Shown piece by piece: positions 34,173 to 41,948 of a stretch of 64,000 bases of DNA. Each line of letters begins with the position of its first letter. Within the stretch, counting starts at the first letter, position 1. Where the stretch lies: contig JAQUKH010000008.1 in assembly GCA_028719205.1 (NCBI GenBank), forward strand, positions 23,000 to 86,999, in the 5' to 3' direction. The notes beneath the pieces were generated by a model. That model did no database searches and was not told where the DNA came from. It worked only from the letters and a program-made list of their open reading frames with translations. The DNA is from a bacterium (GTDB lineage: Bacteria; JACRDZ01; JAQUKH01). Made by a program: the position numbers and the translations under genes.

Positions 34173-35237
34173 TTATGTTTCACGGCTTGTCAACCCTATC
34201 AAAATACATAAAGCAAATCCGGAAAGAACCGCGATCTGGCCGTTAAAAGTGGCTCCGCCCGCGGAACTGTTCAGATTAAAATTCTGCAGCATCGCGCCCC
34301 CTGCCAAAAGGCCCAAAACGGTTACTCCCGCGTCGCTATCGCCGCTTCCGGCAAGTATCAACTGCCTGAAAGGGCATCCGCCCGCGAGCGATCCGCTGAA
34401 ACCGACTAATCCCATTCCCAGAAAATCCCAGATATAACTCGGTGAAGAACCCTGATACGCGATGGTACCCGGCTGAAAATCTTTAATAAATAAATAGCTC
34501 AAAAAAGCGCTGATCAAAAAGGCAAAACTCCCGTAAAGCAGGGTCATTTCTTTTCCTAAAATGAAATTACTAATGCTCCCCAAAACGCAATATCGCGAAT
34601 AATAACAAACACCTCCGATAATTAATCCGATAAACAGGGATAAATACACAGGCGAAAAGCTGGTACCCGGGCCGCTTACACTTTGAAGAATAAAAGAAGG
34701 CTTTATAAAAATAAATAACAGTAAAATAAAAGCCAATAAGGGAATAAAGATCCCTTCCACCCTTTTCGACTGGCTGGCCTCTCCCAGAGAAAAACCTGAC
34801 TTTATATACTTTCCGCCGGCCCATACCCCGGCTATCAACCCTGATAACCCGATAAGGCTCATGACCTCCCCGCCGGAAATTCTATAAAATAATTTTATCG
34901 GGCACCCGAGATAAACCCCCGCCCCGATCATCATCAGTATCCCTAAAACAAACCTGGTAAAAGGAGCACGCCCGCCGCGGACATTAAATTCACGCCGCAA
35001 AATACTTATAAAGAATGCGCCTAAAATAAACCCGATGATTTCCGGCCTGATATACTGCATACGGTTGTTAGCGTGCAAGCCTAAACTTCCCGCGATATTT
35101 TCCATAAAACAGGAAACACAAACCCCCGTGCGAAAAGGATTCCCATATTTTTCAAGAACTACCCCTCCAACACCCAATAAAATCCCTGACAAAATAACCG
35201 ATAATAACGTCCAATTATATTCTTTTTTCATTCGCAC
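34173..35237 (-). CDS. YedE/YeeE family transporter (selenium or sulfur)
   Basis: 354 residues, about ten membrane helices. GCPIKLFYRISGG and GGCPFRQLILAGSGDSDAGV are the YedE/YeeE Cys motifs in two halves; a Cys-rich GVCVSCFMENIAGSLGLH occurs near the N-terminus. The arrangement resembles the putative selenium transporter YedE, but the usual SirA/YedF partner and selD are not nearby, so thiosulfate or another sulfur species is equally possible. Start overlaps the upstream TPR gene. Confidence 0.82.
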   Translation of the reverse strand: MRMKKEYNWTLLSVILSGILLGVGGVVLEKYGNPFRTGVCVSCFMENIAGSLGLHANNRMQYIRPEIIGFILGAFFISILRREFNVRGGRAPFTRFVLGILMMIGAGVYLGCPIKLFYRISGGEVMSLIGLSGLIAGVWAGGKYIKSGFSLGEASQSKRVEGIFIPLLAFILLLFIFIKPSFILQSVSGPGTSFSPVYLSLFIGLIIGGVCYYSRYCVLGSISNFILGKEMTLLYGSFAFLISAFLSYLFIKDFQPGTIAYQGSSPSYIWDFLGMGLVGFSGSLAGGCPFRQLILAGSGDSDAGVTVLGLLAGGAMLQNFNLNSSAGGATFNGQIAVLSGFALCILIGLTSRET

Positions 35238-35635
35238 CCTCTCCCGAACCTTCTTCTCATATAATAGGCATCTTTTAAACCTTGTTTAGTATTTTTATCC
35301 CCGGGATCTTTTTTTAATTTTTCTGTAAGTTCATAAATAGTTTTTTTAATGACATTTTTGATCTCATCGCCCAGAAATAATTCAGATTTTTCATCTAAAT
35401 AATTCGGTTCTGCCTCAATTGCCTTTCGGTATTCTGAAATTGCCGGGATATAATCATTTTGGTTGAAATATGATCGTGCGGAATCAATATTTGACTGCAG
35501 CGGGGAAGAAACAACTACAACTTTATCAACTCTTAAATCATTACTTTCATAAGTATGCCCAAGAAAAAGCGATACAACAGCGATAAAGATCCCTGTTAAC
35601 GCGACCAAGCTTATTTTTTCAATACCTGTTGACAT
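35228..35635 (-). CDS. Membrane-anchored TPR-like small protein
   Basis: 135 residues: one N-terminal membrane helix (~8-27) and a TPR-like segment (IDSARSYFNQNDYIPAISEYRKAIEAEPNYLDEKSELFLGDEI). Sits 6 bp after spoIID-like and overlaps the YedE-type gene by 10 bp. Likely a periplasmic-facing scaffold; no specific family recognised. Confidence 0.7.
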   Translation of the reverse strand: MSTGIEKISLVALTGIFIAVVSLFLGHTYESNDLRVDKVVVVSSPLQSNIDSARSYFNQNDYIPAISEYRKAIEAEPNYLDEKSELFLGDEIKNVIKKTIYELTEKLKKDPGDKNTKQGLKDAYYMRRRFGRGCE

Positions 35636-35641
35636 ATTTGG

Positions 35642-36778
35642 TTATAAATATTTTTCGATTTTAACCCCGGGATAATAAAATTTTAAGATCTTATCATATC
35701 TGTTTTTTTTCAAAGCTAAAGTTTTCGCGCCTTCCTGGCATAAACCTACCCCATGGCCGGAACCATGCCCGGTAAAAATAAAGGTATCCTTTTTAATATC
35801 AATTTTAAAAAATGTACTTTTAATCTTATCCTGCCCGATCCATCTTCTGAAATCCGATACATTCATTTTTTTATCACCTTCTGACGTACGGAATGTAAGC
35901 TCACTTACCCTTCCCGTGCGGGTAAGCGCTGTAACTTTAAATGAATTGAGTTTTCCTTTAAAATTCTCATCTGTTAATAATATCTTCTCGAGATCTGATC
36001 TTGTAATACTGAATTGCCAGTTATAATTTTCCGCATCCCTGCAAAAACTGCATATCTTACTTTCGAGGTAAGGCAGATTATTGCCGGGCCATAAGGAACT
36101 TACATCTTCTGTCTTTCCGCCGCAGGTACTATGGAAAAATGCCTGTATCAAGCCGTTATGATAAGTCATTACAAGCCCCTCTGTCTCTAAAACGGCCTTA
36201 GTTATATTTTTATTTTCTCCCGCTATACCTATATACCTCTGGGAATCCACAGAGGACTCAAGCTGATATGTTTTGTCCTTATTTTTCCCATACTGAAAAA
36301 GCGCGTAGGTCCTCGCGGCAACAGCCTGAGCCTTTAAAACTTCCTCAGGCCAGCTGGGATAAATTTCCCCTCCAACTACGCTAAAAAGATATTCTTCCAG
36401 TGGAACCTCATTGATCGCAAGGAGATTATCTTCTTCCGGCCTTATCTCCATATCCCCCCGGTACAGATCATCCCCGAGTTTTATTTTATTTTCAGATCTT
36501 GATTTAATTATGACGGGGCCCTGGATTTCCTTTTCTTCCAGGAATAATTTTCCATCTTTAAAGCTAAAATTTATTATATTAAGATTTTTCATTAATGTAT
36601 TCAGGTTTTCTTGCGGGCCTGAAATTATTAAACCGGCCGGGCTTGACAGGGTTATCTGCTCGCCGCGAAAAACAGCTACCTTTAATTTTATATCGGCAGC
36701 TCTTATTTTATTCCCGGACGCTCCCGGCAGTGAAATAAAAAATATAATAAAAATCAAAAATAAACTTAATTTTCTCAT
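35642..36778 (-). CDS. SpoIID/LytB domain protein
   Basis: 378 residues: signal peptide, then the SpoIID/LytB pattern: EVPLEEYLFSVVGGEIYPSWPEEVLKAQAVAARTYALF, GLIQAFFHSTCGGKTEDVSSLW and GHGSGHGVGLCQEGAKTLA. Family members are lytic transglycosylases or amidase enhancers; in non-sporulating bacteria they act on peptidoglycan stem-less glycans. Lies 12 bp after bipA. Confidence 0.9.
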   Translation of the reverse strand: MRKLSLFLIFIIFFISLPGASGNKIRAADIKLKVAVFRGEQITLSSPAGLIISGPQENLNTLMKNLNIINFSFKDGKLFLEEKEIQGPVIIKSRSENKIKLGDDLYRGDMEIRPEEDNLLAINEVPLEEYLFSVVGGEIYPSWPEEVLKAQAVAARTYALFQYGKNKDKTYQLESSVDSQRYIGIAGENKNITKAVLETEGLVMTYHNGLIQAFFHSTCGGKTEDVSSLWPGNNLPYLESKICSFCRDAENYNWQFSITRSDLEKILLTDENFKGKLNSFKVTALTRTGRVSELTFRTSEGDKKMNVSDFRRWIGQDKIKSTFFKIDIKKDTFIFTGHGSGHGVGLCQEGAKTLALKKNRYDKILKFYYPGVKIEKYL

Positions 36779-36790
36779 TAAATATTTATA

Positions 36791-38623
36791 TTAATTTGCG
36801 GCTTTACGAGATTTAATTTTCCGCTCGTTTTCATCCAGATATTGCTTTCGGAGACGGACATTTTTAGGCGTAATTTCAACAAGCTCGTCATCTTCAATAA
36901 ATTCCAGCGCGAATTCAAGGGTCATTTCCCGCGGCGGAACCAGCCTGATAGCCTCATCCGCGCCGGAAGACCTCATATTGGACATTTTTTTCTCTCGAAT
37001 TGCATTAATTATAAGATCGTTCCCTTTATTATTAACACCGATTATCATTCCTTCGTAAACATCAACCCCCGGATAAATAAATATCTCACCTCTTTCCTGC
37101 AGCCCCCACAACGCGTAAGCTACAGCCTTTCCTGAATTCTGGGAAACCAGAACTCCTGTTTGTCTGGACGGCAATTCACCTTTGAATTTTTGATATTCAA
37201 AAAAATTCTGGTACATGATCCCGCTTCCTCTGGTCATCACCATGAATTCATTACGGAAACCAAGCAATGCCCGTGACGCTATCAAAAATCTCAAACGAAC
37301 CGTATTCGCAGTAGTCTGCAGGTCCTTCATTTCCGCGCGCCTGTTGCCCAGGTTTTGAATAACAGCACCCTGATATTCCTGTCCCACTTCAATATATATT
37401 TCCTCAACCGGCTCCAAAGTCTCCCCTTCAACTTTCTTTAAAATTACCTTTGGACGGGATACCTCAAATTCATAACCTTCACGCCGCATCGTTTCGATCA
37501 AAATAGCAAGATGCAACTCACCGCGCCCTGACACCTTAAACCTGTCTCCATTATCCACTTCTTCGATCTTAATACCTACATTCATCATTTTTTCATATTC
37601 CAGCCTTTCCCGGATATGTCTTGATGTAAGGAATCTGCCGCCATCCTTACCCGCTATCGGGCTTGTATTATGAGAAAAATTCATGGAGATCGTAGGCTCA
37701 TCGATCTTTATCGTCGGGAGCGCCTGCGGATTTTCCGTGCACGCGAGCGTCTCTCCCACTTTAATATCATCAATACCCGGAACTATTGAAACAATATCAC
37801 CTGCTTCCGCGTTCCCGACTTCAACCCTTTTCAGTCCCACATATTTCAATATCTTGATTATTTTTCCGTTTAGAACAGAGCCGTCATGTTTTACGAGCGC
37901 TATCTGGTCTCCGGTTGTTGCCGTTCCATGGGCAATACGCCCGATCGCTATACGGCCTATATAAGAATCATAATCGAGCATGGTAACGAGCATTTGAAAA
38001 GGCTTTTCTGGATCAGCGACAGGAGGCAGAACACGATGCAGGATCGTATCCAAAAGCGGTTTAAGATCCTTGCTTTCGTCATCAAGGTCCAACTTGGCTG
38101 TACCCTCCCTGCCGGACGCGAAAACGATCGGGAAGTCAAGCTGTTCATCTGTAGCGTTTAATTCACAAAAAAGATCAAATGTCAAATCGGATACCTCAAG
38201 AGGCCTCGCGTTCGGACGGTCGATCTTATTTATAACAACAATCGGTTTTAAGTGCATCTCCAGAGACTTTCTCAACACAAATTTAGTCTGAGGCATCGGC
38301 CCTTCAAAAGCGTCAACAAGCAAAAGCACACCGTCCACCATCTTCAATATACGTTCTACCTCGCTTCCAAAATCCGCGTGTCCGGGAGTATCCACAATAT
38401 TAAATTGTGTGTCTTTGTAACGGAAAGACGCGTTTTTAGAAAAAATAGTAATTCCCCGTTCTTTTTCAAGAGGATTTGAATCCATGATCGTAGATTCACC
38501 ATCTTTAAAATTATAAGCTCCGCTTTGCCTTAGCATGGCATCTACCAATGTAGTTTTTCCATGATCAACATGCGCAATAATAGCTATATTTCTGACATCT
38601 TTTCTTCTTTTTTGATTTGACAT
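36791..38623 (-). CDS. typA: Ribosome-associated GTPase BipA/TypA
   Basis: 610 residues. G1 [16 protein letters not shown]2 [16 protein letters not shown]3 [17 protein letters not shown]4 NKIDRP; EF-G-like domains and the BipA-specific C-terminal domain (QFSGxxVxxGSGI-like region with [16 protein letters not shown]) follow. It binds 70S ribosomes and assists large-subunit assembly under stress. Follows the glucan phosphorylase by 13 bp. Confidence 0.96.
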   Translation of the reverse strand: MSNQKRRKDVRNIAIIAHVDHGKTTLVDAMLRQSGAYNFKDGESTIMDSNPLEKERGITIFSKNASFRYKDTQFNIVDTPGHADFGSEVERILKMVDGVLLLVDAFEGPMPQTKFVLRKSLEMHLKPIVVINKIDRPNARPLEVSDLTFDLFCELNATDEQLDFPIVFASGREGTAKLDLDDESKDLKPLLDTILHRVLPPVADPEKPFQMLVTMLDYDSYIGRIAIGRIAHGTATTGDQIALVKHDGSVLNGKIIKILKYVGLKRVEVGNAEAGDIVSIVPGIDDIKVGETLACTENPQALPTIKIDEPTISMNFSHNTSPIAGKDGGRFLTSRHIRERLEYEKMMNVGIKIEEVDNGDRFKVSGRGELHLAILIETMRREGYEFEVSRPKVILKKVEGETLEPVEEIYIEVGQEYQGAVIQNLGNRRAEMKDLQTTANTVRLRFLIASRALLGFRNEFMVMTRGSGIMYQNFFEYQKFKGELPSRQTGVLVSQNSGKAVAYALWGLQERGEIFIYPGVDVYEGMIIGVNNKGNDLIINAIREKKMSNMRSSGADEAIRLVPPREMTLEFALEFIEDDELVEITPKNVRLRKQYLDENERKIKSRKAAN

Positions 38624-38636
38624 TTTTTATCCTTTT

Positions 38637-40370
38637 TTATTTATACAAATAAGCGTTCAAAACATATTGCTGAACCATACGGTGAGTATTGAAAAATGAG
38701 GCGTTAATCGCTATGGAATGCCTCATAATATCAATCCATGCCTGGCGGTTACTATAGAATACAGGTATAATATCCTTTGCCAATTTCATATATAATGAAT
38801 CAGCATTTTTTTCATCTATACTTTCCTTATCTTCGATCGAACCGATTGACCACCCGGTGATCCCTTCAATACAACCCTCGATCCACCAGCCATCCAGTAT
38901 ACTGAAACTCGGCACACCGTTATGCGCCGCTTTCATACCTGAGGTTCCGGACGCTTCCTGCGGGCGGCTTGGGGTATTCAGCCATAGATCCGATCCCGAA
39001 ATGAACATCTTAGCCAGTTCCATGTCGTAATTTTCAATATATGCTACTTTCACATGGTCCTTAAGATTGTTTGATACTGCCTTAATTCTCTTGATCAGGT
39101 CTTTACCCGGCCAATCTTTCGGATGCGCCTTGCCCGCGAAAACAAATTGAACCTTCCCGACGATCTGGGCAATATTCACTAATCTGCTTGAATCAAAAAA
39201 GATCAGGTCCGCTTTTTTATACGCGGTCGTTCTTCGGGCAAAACCAATTGTCAATACATCCTTATCAAAACCCAGATTAGTTTTACTGTTAATGAAATCA
39301 ATAAATTTATCTTTTGCCTCCTGATGGGCGCTCCAAATATCTTCCCTTGGAATGCTCAAAGCATATCGTAAAGAAAAAGGATCATTGGTCCAGCCGGGAA
39401 TATGTTTATCAAACAACTTTTTAAAACTCGGGCAAACCCATGTATCCGAATGAATTCCGTTTGTAATATATTCGATATGATATCCCGGAAACATCTCCTG
39501 AGATGTTTTTCCGTGCTCCTTCGCCACCCCATTCACATAATGGCTCAGATTAAGCGCGAGAGAAGTCATATTAAGATTGTCCTGGCCGCCTAATTCTTTT
39601 AACAGGTCAAACGGGACAATATCTCCCAATAAATTCCTGACGAGATCATAAGAAAAAATATCATGCCCGGCTTTTACAGGCGTATGTGTCGTAAAAACAC
39701 ACATTCTTTTAACATAATTAATTATCTCAGGAACAATACTATCATCGTATCTATTTTCATTCAAAAGTTCCAATGTCAATAAACTCGCGTGGCCTTCATT
39801 CATGTGATAACGCCTGATATTTCCGTAACCTAATTCACGAAGCATCCGTACCCCGCCGATACCTAAAATTATCTCCTGGCTGAACCGGTATTTCTCATCC
39901 CCGCCATAAAGGTAATATGTAAAACTGCGGTCGTATTCACTATTTTCTTCAGTATCTGTATCCAGAAATATTACAGGGAGCGCACTGTTCACTCCTTTTA
40001 TTCTGTACTGCCATGCCCTGACTACAACATTCCTGTTTTCTATTTTAACGGTTATTTTGTTGGGTAAAAGAACCATTGTTTCCTCTGGGTTCCATTCACT
40101 CGAATACTCATACTGATTTCCGTATTCATCAAGCCTCTGGACAAAATATCCCTTTCTATAAAGCAGGCTGACCGCTACCAACGGCACTTTCAGGTCCGCG
40201 CATGACTTTACCGTGTCCCCTGCCAAAACACCCAGCCCGCCGCTGTAAGTGGGTATTTTAGATTCCACGCCGATCTCCATTGAAAAATAGGCAATAGACC
40301 TTTCTTCATCCTTTATATTGCCTAAAAATTCTTTCTCTATGGGACAAAAATTATTTACAGGAATATCCAT
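38637..40370 (-). CDS. glgP: Alpha-glucan phosphorylase (short form)
   Basis: About 577 residues from ATG 40370 (GGAGAAG upstream); 19 extra in-frame codons upstream are ignored because they overlap the promoter. GLGVLAGDTVKSCADLKVPLVAV, FTTHTPVKAGHDIF, and GTSGMKAAHNGVPSFSILDGWW with the pyridoxal-phosphate Lys region mark a short alpha-glucan family phosphorylase. It releases glucose 1-phosphate from glycogen or maltodextrins. First gene of the run glgP, typA, spoIID-like, TPR, YedE. Confidence 0.93.
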   Translation of the reverse strand: MDIPVNNFCPIEKEFLGNIKDEERSIAYFSMEIGVESKIPTYSGGLGVLAGDTVKSCADLKVPLVAVSLLYRKGYFVQRLDEYGNQYEYSSEWNPEETMVLLPNKITVKIENRNVVVRAWQYRIKGVNSALPVIFLDTDTEENSEYDRSFTYYLYGGDEKYRFSQEIILGIGGVRMLRELGYGNIRRYHMNEGHASLLTLELLNENRYDDSIVPEIINYVKRMCVFTTHTPVKAGHDIFSYDLVRNLLGDIVPFDLLKELGGQDNLNMTSLALNLSHYVNGVAKEHGKTSQEMFPGYHIEYITNGIHSDTWVCPSFKKLFDKHIPGWTNDPFSLRYALSIPREDIWSAHQEAKDKFIDFINSKTNLGFDKDVLTIGFARRTTAYKKADLIFFDSSRLVNIAQIVGKVQFVFAGKAHPKDWPGKDLIKRIKAVSNNLKDHVKVAYIENYDMELAKMFISGSDLWLNTPSRPQEASGTSGMKAAHNGVPSFSILDGWWIEGCIEGITGWSIGSIEDKESIDEKNADSLYMKLAKDIIPVFYSNRQAWIDIMRHSIAINASFFNTHRMVQQYVLNAYLYK

Positions 40371-40398
40371 ATCTTCTCCAAGATTTGTAAAATTACAT

Positions 40399-40427
40399 AG
40401 TATATCACATATACCATTTTTTGGCAA
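40399..40427 (-). promoter_or_regulatory. Promoter for the glgP-typA operon
   Basis: Minus strand TTGCCA (40427-40422), 17 bp, TATACT (40404-40399), about 29 bp before the ATG at 40370. Confidence 0.7.
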
Positions 40428-40443
40428 ACTTATATTTGATCAG

Positions 40444-40466
40444 ACAAGGGGGTCATGCCCCCTTGT
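40444..40466 (-). terminator. Hairpin after radC
   Basis: ACAAGGGGG pairs with CCCCCTTGT around a 5-base loop, directly after the radC stop. No T-tract on the minus strand, so efficiency is uncertain. Confidence 0.55.
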
Positions 40467-41153
40467 TCAAAAAAGCCCTTCTTCCTTAAAACTAAAGTAT
40501 TTGTTACCTGCTATTATAACATGGTCCAATAACAGAATATCAACAAGTTTAAGGGACTCAAAGATCTTTTTCGTGATCCTTATATCATCCTCTGACGGAG
40601 TTAAGGTTCCCGCGGGGTGGTTATGCGCGATTATCAGTGAACTCGCGTGAAGATAAAGGCCGCGTTCAACAATTTTTCTGGGATAAACAACCGATTTATT
40701 AACAGTTCCTCTCTGGATGGTCTCGATCGCAAGCAGAGAATTCCTGTTATTCAGAAACAACGCCTTAAATTCCTCATCACAGGCACCTTTAAGAGAAGCC
40801 TTAAGATAATTATATACCGCCTGCGGAGACGCGACCAGGTCCCTTTCACAAATGCCTTTTTCAAGATACCGCGCGGAGATATCCTTTAAAAACCTAATAA
40901 AAATAGCTGTATGATCAGAAATACCCTTTATTTCTTTAAGCTCTTCTATATCAGCATCAAACACACCATTAAGTGTCTTGAACTTTGTCATTAACTCTTT
41001 AGCAATAGGTTTTAAATCCTTGCGGGGTATCGCGTAAGAAAGCGCGAATTCCAGAACCTCATAATCCTGCCATCCGCCAAATCCCGATTTCTTATATTTT
41101 TCTTTTAAGCGTTTACGATGATTTAAATAATGCGGTTTGATACCATCTTTCAT
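40467..41153 (-). CDS. radC: RadC family JAB-domain protein
   Basis: 228 residues. A helix-hairpin-helix part (KEIKGISDHTAIFIRFL) precedes the JAB/MPN domain with the metal motif ASSLIIAHNHPAGTLTPSEDD (His-x-His...Asp). RadC was named for DNA repair, but that role is disputed; the domain is a metalloprotease-like fold. Single gene with a possible TTGTCA-17-TATTAT promoter upstream. Confidence 0.9.
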   Translation of the reverse strand: MKDGIKPHYLNHRKRLKEKYKKSGFGGWQDYEVLEFALSYAIPRKDLKPIAKELMTKFKTLNGVFDADIEELKEIKGISDHTAIFIRFLKDISARYLEKGICERDLVASPQAVYNYLKASLKGACDEEFKALFLNNRNSLLAIETIQRGTVNKSVVYPRKIVERGLYLHASSLIIAHNHPAGTLTPSEDDIRITKKIFESLKLVDILLLDHVIIAGNKYFSFKEEGLF

Positions 41154-41224
41154 AATACATAAATAATAGTTGAAATTTAGGGTTTTGACAAGGGAAACTT
41201 CTTGCAGGTGGTAATCATATAAGG

Positions 41225-41551
41225 TTAAGCCGCTTGTTCAATTTTATGGTGAGGCCGCTTTAGGACGTTTACCTCATGTTTAATCCGGCCTGCTATTTTA
41301 ATTCCTGTCGTTTCAAGGTCATAACGGGCCTGGAGCCGTAACCATACAGCAGCGCTTGTGCTGAAATACCGGGCTAATCTCATAGCCGTGTCTACTGTAA
41401 TCGAACGTTTTCCATGTACAATTTGACTAATTCTTAACGCGGATACACCTATATCTTTAGCCACACGATACTGGCTTAAACCCAGGGGTTTCATAAAATC
41501 TTCTAACAAAACTTCTCCCGGATGTACAGGCGGTAATGTTTTCATGTTCAT
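41225..41551 (-). CDS. higA: HigA-type antitoxin
   Basis: 108 residues starting LPPVHPGEVLLEDFMKPLGLSQYRVAKDIGVSALRISQIVHGKRSIT, the HigA/VapI-like helix-turn-helix with its PPxHPGEVL opening. It lies 14 bp after the toxin gene, the order typical of higBA. It should neutralise HigB and repress the operon. Confidence 0.93.
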   Translation of the reverse strand: MNMKTLPPVHPGEVLLEDFMKPLGLSQYRVAKDIGVSALRISQIVHGKRSITVDTAMRLARYFSTSAAVWLRLQARYDLETTGIKIAGRIKHEVNVLKRPHHKIEQAA

Positions 41552-41565
41552 CCTTTCATTTGATG

Positions 41566-41850
41566 TTATTTGTGGTAATCAACAATCTCTACGCCTTTTG
41601 CCTTATTGCTTACCCACTTAAAACAAATTCTCCATTGGTCGTTAATACGAATACTATATTGCCCCAAACGATTTCCGCGAAGCCCTTCAAGCCTATTTCC
41701 GGGCGGCGACAATAAATCCCGTAAATCTTCCGCTTCATTCAGATATAAAAGTTTGCGCCGCGCGATTTTTTGAATATCCAGCGGCAGTTTTCTTGATACT
41801 ATACCTTTATATATCTTCTCTGTTTCAGCACAAGAAAACGACTCAATCAT
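41566..41850 (-). CDS. higB: HigB-type toxin (RelE superfamily)
   Basis: 94 residues: FSCAETEKIYKGIVSRKLPLDIQKIARRKLLYLN, PGNRLEGLRGNRLGQYSIRINDQWRICFKW and a terminal VEIVDYHK are HigB/RelE-like; the family cleaves ribosome-bound mRNA. Its ATG is 7 bp after the -10 region, so the message is short-leadered. Confidence 0.93.
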   Translation of the reverse strand: MIESFSCAETEKIYKGIVSRKLPLDIQKIARRKLLYLNEAEDLRDLLSPPGNRLEGLRGNRLGQYSIRINDQWRICFKWVSNKAKGVEIVDYHK

Positions 41851-41856
41851 TTTGAG

Positions 41857-41885
41857 ATAGTATCATGTCACGATAATATTGTCAA
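41857..41885 (-). promoter_or_regulatory. higBA promoter with operator-like palindrome
   Basis: Minus strand TTGACA (41885-41880), 17 bp, TACTAT (41862-41857). The palindrome TATCATG-T-CACGATA (41861-41875, one mismatch) covers the -10 side of the spacer and is a good candidate HigA operator. Confidence 0.72.
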
Positions 41886-41948
41886 GCGATAATTTGTAAT
41901 GAAAAATATCAGGGGGAAAACATATGAAATACTTTGTTACTGAAGCCT

